Below, piece by piece: positions 1 to 6,376 of a DNA stretch of 8,370 nucleotides. Made by a program: the position numbers and the translations under genes. How positions within the stretch are numbered: the first letter of the stretch is position 1; each line of letters begins with the position of its first letter. The notes below the pieces were generated by a model. That model saw only the letters and a program-made list of their open reading frames with translations. It was not told the origin of the DNA and searched no databases. This DNA is from Bryobacteraceae bacterium (GTDB taxonomy: Bacteria > Acidobacteriota > Terriglobia > Bryobacterales > Bryobacteraceae), in contig JAICMB010000125.1 in NCBI GenBank assembly GCA_025929455.1, positions 1 to 8,370 of the forward strand, written 5' to 3'.

Positions 1-1
1 C

Positions 2-673
2 GATAACGGCGAGCACATCTTCTACGGCAAGATGATGGACATCAACACCAGTCCGTTCGCGCCGGAACTGGACAAATTGCACACCGGCACGGCCCCCAGT
101 TTCGGTCCCACGAGCGCGCCGGTGTCCATTGTGCTTTTCAGCGATTTCGAATGCCCGGTGTGCAAACAGGAAGCCGAGGTGCTGCGGCAGAACCTGGTGC
201 AGAAATATCCGACGCAGGTGCGCGTATACTTCAAGAACCTTCCGCTCGAGCCCATTCATCCCTGGGCCATGCCCGCCGCAATCGCCGGGCGCTGCATCTA
301 CAACGAGAACGCGGATGCGTTTTGGAAATACTATGACTGGATGTATGCGCACCAGCAGGAAATTACGCCCGCGAATCTGAAAGACAAGGTGCTGGAATTC
401 GCCAAAGCGAACAACCTCGATACGGTGCAACTGGCCCGCTGCATGGACAACAAAACCTCTGAGCCTGAAATCCGCAAGGAGATTCAGGAAGCGCACGCGC
501 TGAACGTGGATCAGACGCCATACTTGTTCATCAACGGCCGCCGCATCGCGGGCGCGATTCCGTGGCAGCAGCTACAAGCCATCGTCGACAACGAACTCGG
601 CTTTCAAAAGAGCGCACACGCCGGCGATGAGAGCTGCTGCGAAGTGAAGATTCCGATGGTGAAGCAGAAATAG
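2..673 (+). CDS. DsbA-like thioredoxin-fold disulfide oxidoreductase, 5' partial
   Basis: The reading frame is open from nt 2, so the true start lies before the window; the ATG at 32 is internal and should not be taken as the start. The visible 223 residues hold a DsbA/Thioredoxin_4-type domain. A beta strand leads into FSDFECPVC with the redox motif Cys-Pro-Val-Cys at nt 152-163, followed by a helical insertion, and the cis-proline loop QTPYLFINGRRI has its Pro at nt 518-520. Proteins of this family act in the cell envelope, oxidising or reducing thiols of exported proteins; a signal peptide or anchor would be in the missing N-terminus. A vicinal Cys-Cys pair lies near the C-terminus (nt 635-640), outside the usual fold core. 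The gene ends 5 nt before the stop of the convergent glycosyltransferase gene. The fold is secure; direction of redox activity and partner are unknown. Confidence 0.9.
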   Translation, partial: DNGEHIFYGKMMDINTSPFAPELDKLHTGTAPSFGPTSAPVSIVLFSDFECPVCKQEAEVLRQNLVQKYPTQVRVYFKNLPLEPIHPWAMPAAIAGRCIYNENADAFWKYYDWMYAHQQEITPANLKDKVLEFAKANNLDTVQLARCMDNKTSEPEIRKEIQEAHALNVDQTPYLFINGRRIAGAIPWQQLQAIVDNELGFQKSAHAGDESCCEVKIPMVKQK

Positions 674-678
674 GCGCG

Positions 679-1800
679 CTACTTCCACGCCATGCGGCGC
701 CGGCTGGTGAGCGCGTGATAGGCGCCGAAAAACGTCGCCGCGTTCACCATGCAGAAGTAAAACGGCAAGAGCAGCGTCTTCGGTTTCAGCCGCCAAACCA
801 TGCCCAAAAGGGCTAAAAGATAAAACCCACACTGCGCGACGAAGAGCCCGGCATATAGCGGGATGTGCAGCAGGAAAAGGTTTGCCAGCAGTGCGGTGAT
901 CATCGCAAACGGGACGGTGAGCCGCAGCACCTTGCGCGAAACGAAGAACAGCAAGGGCAGTGGGCGCGGAGGCCAGATTAATGGGCGCAGCTCGCGGAGT
1001 TGCTGGAAGTTCCCGGCCATGATGCGAACTCGCCGGCCGAAGCCCGTCATCTGTTCGGCTTCCTCGTAAACCAGGGCGCCGGGCTCGTAAACCGCGCGGT
1101 AGCCTTTGTGGATTACCGAGAGCGGGATTACGTAATCATCATTGATAGTGCCGGGTGGCGGAAAAGGATATAGCGGTTTGCGAATGGCGTGCAGTTGGCC
1201 GTGGCCGCCGAGTGTCGAGGAGAGTTGCGACTCCTGGTCGCGAAGCCAGGTCTCGTAGCGCCAGTACACGTCTTCGGAATTGCCGATGTTAACCGCGTCC
1301 GGCTTGATTACGGTGTAGCGCCCGCTTACGGCGCCGACCGCCGGATCGGCAAAATTAAAAACGACTTTCCGCAGGGCGGTGCTGTCGAAAAAAGCAGAGG
1401 CGTCGGAGAACACGACGATCTCTCCGCGCAGTTGAGGAACGCTCTCGTTAAGCGTCGCGATTTTGCCCCGGTTCACAGGGTAGTCCAGCACGCGAACGCG
1501 TCTGCCGTCTTCAAATTGCTTCGCGATCGCGGCAGTACTGTCGCGGCAGCCGTCGCAGGCGACCACGATCTCGCAGCGCTCTGCCGGATAATCCAGTGCC
1601 AGCGTGTGCCGGATTTTGCTCTCGATGACGTCTGCTTCGTTGTAGGCCGGGATCAAAATCGAGATGAAGGGCTCAACAGGTCCTTTATGTACGGGACGGC
1701 GCAGCAGCCGCCGCAACAGGAACAGCAGCGCCGGATAACCCGCCACCGTGTATAGCGGGATCGCCACTCCTATCCAGAAGATTACTTTTGCCACGATCAT
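679..1800 (-). CDS. Family 2 membrane glycosyltransferase (GT2)
   Basis: This 373-residue protein transfers a sugar from a nucleotide-sugar donor, probably during surface polysaccharide assembly at the cytoplasmic membrane. An N-terminal hydrophobic segment (about 5-30) is followed by a GT-A domain starting with SILIPAYNEAD (47-57). The donor and metal acids are visible as ACDG (Asp83) and FSDAS (Asp133), and NDDY (220-223) is a candidate catalytic acid site. The processive-synthase motif QxxRW is absent; the equivalent place reads RRVRI (256-260), which argues against a cellulose- or hyaluronan-type polymerase. The C-terminal third holds about three membrane helices (roughly 282-312, 314-335, 342-362). 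The ATG at 1800 is the only ordinary start, since an in-frame stop lies 18 nt upstream. No Shine-Dalgarno sequence is visible, so translation may depend on the upstream gene, which ends 40 nt earlier. Acceptor and sugar cannot be read from sequence. Confidence 0.92.
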   Translation of the reverse strand: MIVAKVIFWIGVAIPLYTVAGYPALLFLLRRLLRRPVHKGPVEPFISILIPAYNEADVIESKIRHTLALDYPAERCEIVVACDGCRDSTAAIAKQFEDGRRVRVLDYPVNRGKIATLNESVPQLRGEIVVFSDASAFFDSTALRKVVFNFADPAVGAVSGRYTVIKPDAVNIGNSEDVYWRYETWLRDQESQLSSTLGGHGQLHAIRKPLYPFPPPGTINDDYVIPLSVIHKGYRAVYEPGALVYEEAEQMTGFGRRVRIMAGNFQQLRELRPLIWPPRPLPLLFFVSRKVLRLTVPFAMITALLANLFLLHIPLYAGLFVAQCGFYLLALLGMVWRLKPKTLLLPFYFCMVNAATFFGAYHALTSRRRMAWK

Positions 1801-1840
1801 CGCGGGACTAATCCGTTACGACTCAACGCCGCACATAGTG

Positions 1841-3022
1841 TCATATCGTCAACTGTCGCTCAAAGTCGAGGGAAACCGCCTCCCAGGAAAACCGTGACGA
1901 CACCAAGTCCCACGCGGCATCCGTCATACGGCGGCGCGAATCGGCATCGTCGAGCAAGGCGAGGCAGCGCTCGGCGAACTCCTCCGGTGAGTCGGCAATC
2001 GCAATCTGCTCGCCGTCTTTCACGGGAAGGCCCTCGGCGCCGATGGTAGTAGAAACGACCGGAACTCGCGCCGCCATAGCCTCAAAAATCTTCAGACGGG
2101 TGCCCCCGCCCACGCGCAGCGGCACAATCGAGACCGCCGCTCCCCACATATGCGGCCGTACATCGGGCACCGTGCCGGTAACCTCGATAGAAGCAGAGCG
2201 CGCCAGTTCCTTGATTGCCGGCCCAGGCTTCCGACCAACAATGGAAACGGTGCAACCGGGCCGCCGGCGCCGGATGTGCGGCAAAATTTCGGAAACGAAC
2301 CATTTCGCGCCGTCCTCGTTCGGCATCCAATCCATCGAACCGACAAAAACCAGGTCCGCGCGCGCCGTCACGGCGCTCGGCCGCGCGAAATATTCGATGT
2401 CGACGCCGGTCGGCACCGCGGCCACGTTCCGCACGTCGTAGTCCTGTTTCATGGCGTTAGCGTCCGTTTCCGAAACCGCGAGGACTTTCTTTACGCCGCG
2501 GCAGACCTCGCCCTCGTAGGCCAGCATGCGCCGGTATTGCATTCCGAAGTAGGAACGATGCGCGGCTGTTGGCGCGTTTTCCGTGTGCCGCCGCCAAATC
2601 GAGGCCTCGACATTGTGCTGTAAGAGCACGCAGGAGGCAAGCTCCGGAATGTTCGGGGCAGGGAAGAGGAAATCGCATACGACACAGTCGAACCGCTCCA
2701 CACGGCAGATCTGTTCAATCTTGTGCTTCATGGACGCCGATTTATACCGTTCCACCGCCACCGGCAGCGGAGAAACCAGGCCGCGCACAAGTTGGCCGGC
2801 GAATGCGGCGGAGCGCTTGTCCGGCACGCGATGTGGAACCGCGTACGCGCGCGAGCAATATTCGCCCGCCCGTGCCGGACCTTCTGGATTGCTGCCGTCG
2901 TCGAGGCAGATGTAATGGACGCGGTGCCTGCGATGCAGCCGGCGCAGCGTTTCGAGAGTGCGGATTTGCCCACCGCGGTTGGGTGGATGAAGATAGTCCG
3001 TCTTCACCCACAGCAGCTTCAT
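1841..3022 (-). CDS. Family 4 glycosyltransferase (GT-B fold), EPS type
   Basis: A 393-residue retaining glycosyltransferase of the GT1/GT4 superfamily, resembling the sugar transferases of PEP-CTERM/exosortase EPS loci (TIGR03087-like, from memory). The N-terminal acceptor half begins MKLLWVK with a Gly-rich loop PPNRGGQIRT (13-22) and contains LLQHNVEA (133-140). The linker PTGVDIEYF (204-212) leads to the donor half, which starts at LVFVGSMDWMPNEDGA (224-239). The nucleotide-sugar site is PLRVGGGTRLKIFEAMA (301-317) with the conserved Glu314; the first acid of the classical EX7E pair is Gly306, as is common in this subfamily. It is cytoplasmic, without membrane helices. Its start overlaps the amidotransferase stop in an ATGA arrangement, implying translational coupling. 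An AGGAGG (3039-3044) lies inside the upstream gene but 16 nt from the start, farther than usual. Confidence 0.92.
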   Translation of the reverse strand: MKLLWVKTDYLHPPNRGGQIRTLETLRRLHRRHRVHYICLDDGSNPEGPARAGEYCSRAYAVPHRVPDKRSAAFAGQLVRGLVSPLPVAVERYKSASMKHKIEQICRVERFDCVVCDFLFPAPNIPELASCVLLQHNVEASIWRRHTENAPTAAHRSYFGMQYRRMLAYEGEVCRGVKKVLAVSETDANAMKQDYDVRNVAAVPTGVDIEYFARPSAVTARADLVFVGSMDWMPNEDGAKWFVSEILPHIRRRRPGCTVSIVGRKPGPAIKELARSASIEVTGTVPDVRPHMWGAAVSIVPLRVGGGTRLKIFEAMAARVPVVSTTIGAEGLPVKDGEQIAIADSPEEFAERCLALLDDADSRRRMTDAAWDLVSSRFSWEAVSLDFERQLTI

Positions 3023-4968
3023 ACCGCCGATGGCGCCGCCTCCTCTCTGGCCGCGAGCGCGCTCCAGCGCTCAGGTTTGCCTGTGATGAAGAGGTCCCCC
3101 CAAATCTGGAGGTTCATCAAGCGCCAGATGCGGTCGGTGGCATCGACCAGCCCGGCGCGATGCCGCTCGAGCAGCGAGTTCATTTCAGAGATATCGATGT
3201 AGGATGCGAGCAGTCCATCCGGAGCCGCGAGCGCCGCAAACAGCGGCTCCGTCTCCGGCTGCATCAACCAGCGCCGCAGCGGCGTGGGGAAGCCCATCTT
3301 CTTGCGATAGACGATATCGTGGGGCAGCAGATCCTCCACTGCTTTCTTCAGTATGTACTTCTGCGTGCGTCCCCGGATTTTCAAGTTGTCCGGAATTGTC
3401 ATCGCGAACTCAGCAAACTCGTGGTCGAGAAACGGTACGCGGCTTTCGATGGAACAGGCCATGCTCATCTGGTCCTGCTTCATGAGCAACTCGACAAGAT
3501 ACGTTTTCTGATCGGCATACAGCATCCGCGGCAACAATTGCGCGTGCGGGCGGCTGTTCCAGAGCGCGAGATAGCCGGCATACATGCGCGCGCCGTCGCT
3601 TGCGAGCAAGCGCCCCAGCTCTTCGCGCGAGAAGCCGCAATAAAAGTTGTCGAGAAAAATGGATTCGATGGCGCCGTCACGACCAAGGAAGGTGTGGCGC
3701 AGCTTGCGACGCAAGGAGGCTTTCAGCAGCGGACTGCTATCCAATTGCCCGCTGATGAGCCGCCGCAACGGGCCGGGCACGAAACGGTACACGCGGCCCG
3801 CGCGCGCGTTCAGCATGTTCCACAGATAACGCTCGTAGCCGCCGAACAGCTCGTCACTTCCTTCGCCGGTCAGGACGACTTTCACCTGCTCGGAAGCGAG
3901 CCGCGATACGAAATACAACGACACGCTGGAGGGCCAGGCGATCGGCTCGTCTTCGTGCCAGACCAGACGCGGGAGCGCGCCAAAAAAATCGTCGAGACCG
4001 ATTACGATTTCATGATGGTCCGTGCCGATGGCGCGCGCCACTTCAGCGGCGTAGTTGAGCTCGCTGAACTGCGCCTCGCGGTAGCCGACAGAGAACGTCT
4101 TTACCGGGCCGTCGGTGCGGCGCTTCATGATTGCCGCGATCGCACTCGAATCAACGCCGCCGCTGAGAAACATGCCGAGCGGCACGTCGCTCATTAAACG
4201 CATTTCGACGGTTTCTTCGAGCCGCCGGCGTACCTCGGCGATCCATTCGTGCTCGCCGCGGCAGCCTGCATTCTGGCGATCCTCGCCCGGCTGCGGCACG
4301 TCCCAGTACTCAGCGATGCGCGGTTCGGCGCGCGCGGTCTCGAACGTGAGGTAATGTCCGGGCAACAGCTTCTTTATGCCGCGGAATAGCGTGCGGTCGT
4401 CACTGGTAAATCCGAAACCGAGATTCTCCGCGAGAACGCTGTCTTCTACCTCGACACTGACCGCGGGATGTTCGAGCAGCGCCTTGATCTCCGAGGCGAA
4501 CACGAACAGGCGCCCGTCCCAGAAGTAGTAGAACGGCTTCTTGCCGAGGCGGTCCCGCGCGCAAAACAACGTTTTCGACACCGCGTCCCAAATCGCGAAC
4601 GCGAACATGCCGCGGAAGCGCGACAGGCATGCCGGCCCCCACTCTTCATAGGCGTGCAGAATCGTTTCGGTGTCGCAGCGGGTCGCGTAGCGGTGCCCGG
4701 CGCGTTCCAGTTCCGGCCGGATCGCGGCGTGGTTGAAGATTTCACCGTTATAAATGATCGCGAGCGCGCCGGTTTCGTTGAACATGGGCTGGCGGCCGCC
4801 CGCGAGATCGATAATGCTCAAGCGGCGATGTGCCAGGTGAGCGTGCTCATCCACGTAATAACCGGCATCGTCGGGGCCGCGGTGCCGGATGACATCTCCC
4901 ATGCGGCGTAGGACGGCATCCTGCCGCTCAGTCGGGGTTGCGCTTACAAATCCGGCGATGCCGCACAT
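3019..4968 (-). CDS. asnB: Asparagine synthase-type glutamine amidotransferase, EPS-associated
   Basis: This 649-residue enzyme has the full AsnB architecture. The class II glutaminase domain begins MCGIAGF, with Cys2 as N-terminal nucleophile, and shows RHRGPDD (28-34), IIYNGEIFNH (71-80) and RCDTE (97-101). The ATP-pyrophosphatase synthetase domain has the PP-loop SGGVDSS (269-275), LTGEGSDELFGG (366-377) and SIESRVPFLDHE (506-517). Glutamine-derived ammonia is passed to an adenylated carboxylate; in the reference enzyme this converts aspartate to asparagine. Linkage to two glycosyltransferases suggests the exosortase/EPS-associated branch (TIGR03108-like), where the acceptor may be a sugar acid or other carboxylate rather than free aspartate. 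That reassignment is an inference from context. All catalytic motifs appear intact. The ATG is fixed by Cys2. No strong ribosome binding site is seen; the upstream stop lies 11 nt away. Housekeeping AsnB remains an alternative, so the symbol is family-level. Confidence 0.94.
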   Translation of the reverse strand: MCGIAGFVSATPTERQDAVLRRMGDVIRHRGPDDAGYYVDEHAHLAHRRLSIIDLAGGRQPMFNETGALAIIYNGEIFNHAAIRPELERAGHRYATRCDTETILHAYEEWGPACLSRFRGMFAFAIWDAVSKTLFCARDRLGKKPFYYFWDGRLFVFASEIKALLEHPAVSVEVEDSVLAENLGFGFTSDDRTLFRGIKKLLPGHYLTFETARAEPRIAEYWDVPQPGEDRQNAGCRGEHEWIAEVRRRLEETVEMRLMSDVPLGMFLSGGVDSSAIAAIMKRRTDGPVKTFSVGYREAQFSELNYAAEVARAIGTDHHEIVIGLDDFFGALPRLVWHEDEPIAWPSSVSLYFVSRLASEQVKVVLTGEGSDELFGGYERYLWNMLNARAGRVYRFVPGPLRRLISGQLDSSPLLKASLRRKLRHTFLGRDGAIESIFLDNFYCGFSREELGRLLASDGARMYAGYLALWNSRPHAQLLPRMLYADQKTYLVELLMKQDQMSMACSIESRVPFLDHEFAEFAMTIPDNLKIRGRTQKYILKKAVEDLLPHDIVYRKKMGFPTPLRRWLMQPETEPLFAALAAPDGLLASYIDISEMNSLLERHRAGLVDATDRIWRLMNLQIWGDLFITGKPERWSALAAREEAAPSAV

Positions 4969-4979
4969 ACATTTCTAGT

Positions 4980-5501
4980 TTAGGTTGCCGACGGCAGCAT
5001 CGATGTGGGATCAGGTGAAGAGCCTGCGGCCGTGGGCGACGCAATGCCGTTCAACACATCCTGCAAGGTCGAACTATCACTTTGGGTATACTGCGCGTGA
5101 CCGTGGTGACCGTGATGGCCATGGTGATGCACGGCCTGCGCCTGTGCTTGTGACCCGGACGATTGCGGCGCGAGGGCCGAGGGATCTCCGGTTTGCGATG
5201 CTGTTTGGAATCTCGCGGCCATGTTGTTTAGAAAATCGGCTTCGGGGCCGCTGGTTTTCGAGGCGGCATCCTTGAGGGCGGCCGAGATATCGGAGGTGGT
5301 CTGCTTGAACTGGTCGGGGTTGGTTTTGGCCAGAGATGCCAGCTTGCTGTACATCTGGGCGGCTGGCGATAGGTCGGCGCTGCCGTTCGAGGCGCTGGTG
5401 TCGTCTGTGAAGAGCGATTGTGGGTTAGTTCTACGGGAATTGCTCAGCAGACTCGACTGCAACTGGGTCGTGCTGAGTCCGCTAATGGCCTGAATGGACA
5501 T
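4980..5501 (-). CDS. Uncharacterised Ser/Ala/Gln-rich protein with His-rich tract
   Basis: A 173-residue protein that I do not recognise as a named family. Residues 1-40 are polar and low complexity (Ser, Thr, Gln, Asn). Residues 43-105 look like a compact helical domain (LSPAAQMYSKL, DFLNNMAARFQ). The tail is rich in Ser, Ala and Gln and carries a tract of eight His among eleven residues (125-135), patterned as GHH repeats, then a predicted helix SSTLQDVLNGI (143-153). There is no signal peptide, membrane helix or cysteine. The His tract could bind Ni, Zn or Cu, but that is inference. The ATG is supported by a strong ribosome binding site. The gene ends 11 nt before the amidotransferase start on the same strand, so it probably leads that operon. 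Length, coding bias and the ribosome site make it a real gene; its function is unknown. Confidence 0.8.
   Translation of the reverse strand: MSIQAISGLSTTQLQSSLLSNSRRTNPQSLFTDDTSASNGSADLSPAAQMYSKLASLAKTNPDQFKQTTSDISAALKDAASKTSGPEADFLNNMAARFQTASQTGDPSALAPQSSGSQAQAQAVHHHGHHGHHGHAQYTQSDSSTLQDVLNGIASPTAAGSSPDPTSMLPSAT
5097..5129 (-). repeat. Imperfect 9-nt tandem repeat encoding Gly-His-His
   Basis: Within the His-rich gene, three degenerate 9-nt units encode repeated Gly-His-His (residues 125-135). Units differ at wobble positions and one has lost a His codon, so this is a diverged coding repeat. Such tracts can change length by slippage, though the divergence here should make it fairly stable. 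Confidence 0.7.
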
Positions 5502-5506
5502 CCGGT

Positions 5507-5512
5507 CTCCTA
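5507..5512 (-). promoter_or_regulatory. Strong Shine-Dalgarno site of the His-rich gene
   Basis: The minus strand reads TAGGAG, ending 5 nt before the ATG at 5501. It is the only well-placed strong ribosome binding site I found in the minus-strand operon; the three downstream genes seem to rely on close spacing or overlap. This supports the chosen start and suggests the His-rich protein is the most independently translated product of the operon. Confidence 0.75.
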
Positions 5513-5573
5513 CTAGTGTTGGATTCTCTGCCGGACGGCAGGGTGGGCGAGTCGCGGTCCACGCGGCTATTCG

Positions 5574-5602
5574 TTATATCGACCGTTTTCTTGGAAACTG
5601 TA
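5574..5602 (-). promoter_or_regulatory. Candidate sigma-28 (FliA)-like promoter of the minus-strand operon
   Basis: On the minus strand TACAGTTT (5602-5595) is followed after exactly 11 nt by GTCGATAT (5583-5576). The enterobacterial FliA consensus is TAAAGTTT-N11-GCCGATAA, so 13 of 16 box positions match with the ideal spacing. Transcription would start near 5569, giving a leader of about 68 nt before the His-rich gene. The overlapping TATAAC could instead be a sigma-70 -10 element, but no good -35 lies at 16-18 nt. No flagellar gene is in the window to support sigma-28, and chance matches of this quality occur across a genome. Confidence 0.35.
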
Positions 5603-5681
5603 GAGTTCGGCGGCTGCCGGTCCGCGTTGGCCGAAATGAGATCACCTCTCGGCCGACTCGCCGGGCCGTTAACCTTGTATT

Positions 5682-6185
5682 GTGCAGACCGATCTGGTCC
5701 AGATCCGCGGCCTCGGCCAACGCAAAGCGGAAGAGAACCGCAAACTCCGCGAGCATTTGAAACGCCATCCCGTCTCCGAGCGCATCTTGAAGAAGATCGC
5801 CGGCGAGGTGCAAGACGCAGCCGACTGCCGCGCGTGCGCGAATTGTTGCCGGGTCGCGACCGCCAAGTTGACAGGCCGCGATATCGAACGCCTCTCGCGC
5901 GCGACGCGCCTGAGTCCGCAGCGGTTCCTTGCGGAATACGCGACCGCCTCCGCCGAAGAGGGCTGGGTACTGAGGCGCACCGATGCCGGCTGCGTTTTTC
6001 TGAACGGCAACGATTGTCTGATCTATGAGGATCGCCCCGCCGCGTGCCGCGCCTTTCCGCACCTGACCAGCGGCGCCGGATCCCTGATGAGCCGGATGTG
6101 GGACATGCCTGATCGCGCGACCTACTGCCCGATCGTCTACGACACACTCGAGGCGATCAAGGCGACAACGCGTTTCTCCGGATAA
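5682..6185 (+). CDS. YkgJ-family (CxxCxxCC) cysteine-cluster protein
   Basis: A 167-residue soluble protein of the YkgJ/UPF0153 family (PF03692), thought to bind zinc or an iron-sulfur cluster; the biochemical role is not established. The signature is CRACANCC (Cys49, 52, 55, 56), followed by Cys104, Cys112 in the NDCLIYEDRPAACRAFPH block, Cys122, and Cys149 in TYCP. All eight cysteines fit the family pattern of a metal-binding core. The start is GTG at 5682: an in-frame stop lies at 5670-5672, and the N-terminus MQTDLVQIR resembles relatives I recall from acidobacteria. No Shine-Dalgarno sequence is visible, so the mRNA may be leaderless or weakly initiated. It is divergent from the His-rich gene; its 3' end overlaps a doubtful antisense ORF by 29 nt. 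Some relatives are described as flagellin lysine-N-methylase-like, but this is far too short for that enzyme. Confidence 0.88.
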   Translation: MQTDLVQIRGLGQRKAEENRKLREHLKRHPVSERILKKIAGEVQDAADCRACANCCRVATAKLTGRDIERLSRATRLSPQRFLAEYATASAEEGWVLRRTDAGCVFLNGNDCLIYEDRPAACRAFPHLTSGAGSLMSRMWDMPDRATYCPIVYDTLEAIKATTRFSG

Positions 6186-6303
6186 TACCGCCTACGAATG
6201 CGGCTCGGACCGCGGTTCGCGGTCCCAGAAAACCGACCGCGCAGATCAGCGCGATGGCGGCCACGAGATAAACGAACGAGGGTAGCAGGAGCGCGCCGTT
6301 CAT
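6157..6303 (-). CDS. Possible small single-span membrane protein (48 residues)
   Basis: A short minus-strand ORF begins MNGALLLPSFVYL and contains a hydrophobic span of about 24 residues (3-26), followed by a basic segment with FVGGIIRR. About 71% of codons end in G or C, and the first half looks especially like genuine high-GC coding sequence. Against it: no Shine-Dalgarno sequence, a 29-nt overlap with the YkgJ-type gene, and a perfect hairpin inside the frame. The frame stays open upstream to 6390, but that stretch runs into the reductase gene start. It may be a real small protein, a remnant of a larger gene, or chance. No family recognised. Confidence 0.25.
   Translation of the reverse strand: MNGALLLPSFVYLVAAIALICAVGFLGPRTAVRAAFVGGIIRRNALSP
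6207..6225. terminator. Perfect 8-bp hairpin after the YkgJ-type gene, no U-tract
   Basis: GGACCGCG and CGCGGTCC pair perfectly around a 3-nt loop, 21 nt after the stop codon at 6185. Its position and very GC-rich stem suggest a 3'-end stabiliser or weak terminator for the YkgJ-type transcript. No run of T follows on either strand, so it is not a canonical intrinsic terminator. Confidence 0.4.
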
Positions 6304-6376
6304 TACGAGGTTGGGCGTCACGCAGATTGTACAGCTTACCAAACCGCGCCTGGCCGCCAATGACATAATCGGTCGC

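Larger units (their letters stand above)
5502..5681. promoter_or_regulatory. Divergent intergenic region between His-rich and YkgJ-type genes
   Basis: This 180-nt gap must hold promoters for both directions. Besides the ribosome site and sigma-28-like match on the minus strand, it has a 6-bp inverted repeat GGCCGA/TCGGCC (5629-5634 and 5649-5654, 14-nt spacer) which could be a regulator site or chance in GC-rich DNA. No clear -35/-10 pair or Shine-Dalgarno sequence precedes the GTG at 5682. No coding sequence with convincing character was seen here. Confidence 0.4.

Noticed and set aside
1189..1755. A 188-residue plus-strand frame opposite the GT2 gene
   Set aside because: It is complementary to conserved GT2 catalytic motifs and shows no domain, so it is a shadow frame.
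2569..4197. A 542-residue open frame on the plus strand opposite the amidotransferase and GT4 genes
   Set aside because: It is antisense to two genes with intact family motifs, its product is Arg/Ala-rich without recognisable domains, and long antisense frames are expected in GC-rich coding DNA.
5482..6147. A 221-residue minus-strand frame opposite the YkgJ-type gene
   Set aside because: Extreme Arg/Ser composition, and it covers the conserved cysteine cluster coded on the plus strand.
6305..6345. tRNA-like look of the minus strand in the gap before the reductase gene
   Set aside because: No acceptor stem, anticodon arm or T-loop consensus could be assembled.
6311..6376. N-terminal extension of the reductase gene to an upstream ATG
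   Set aside because: The added 22 residues do not belong to the DHFR-like fold, and the family normally begins just before the first strand, as with the ATG at 6377.
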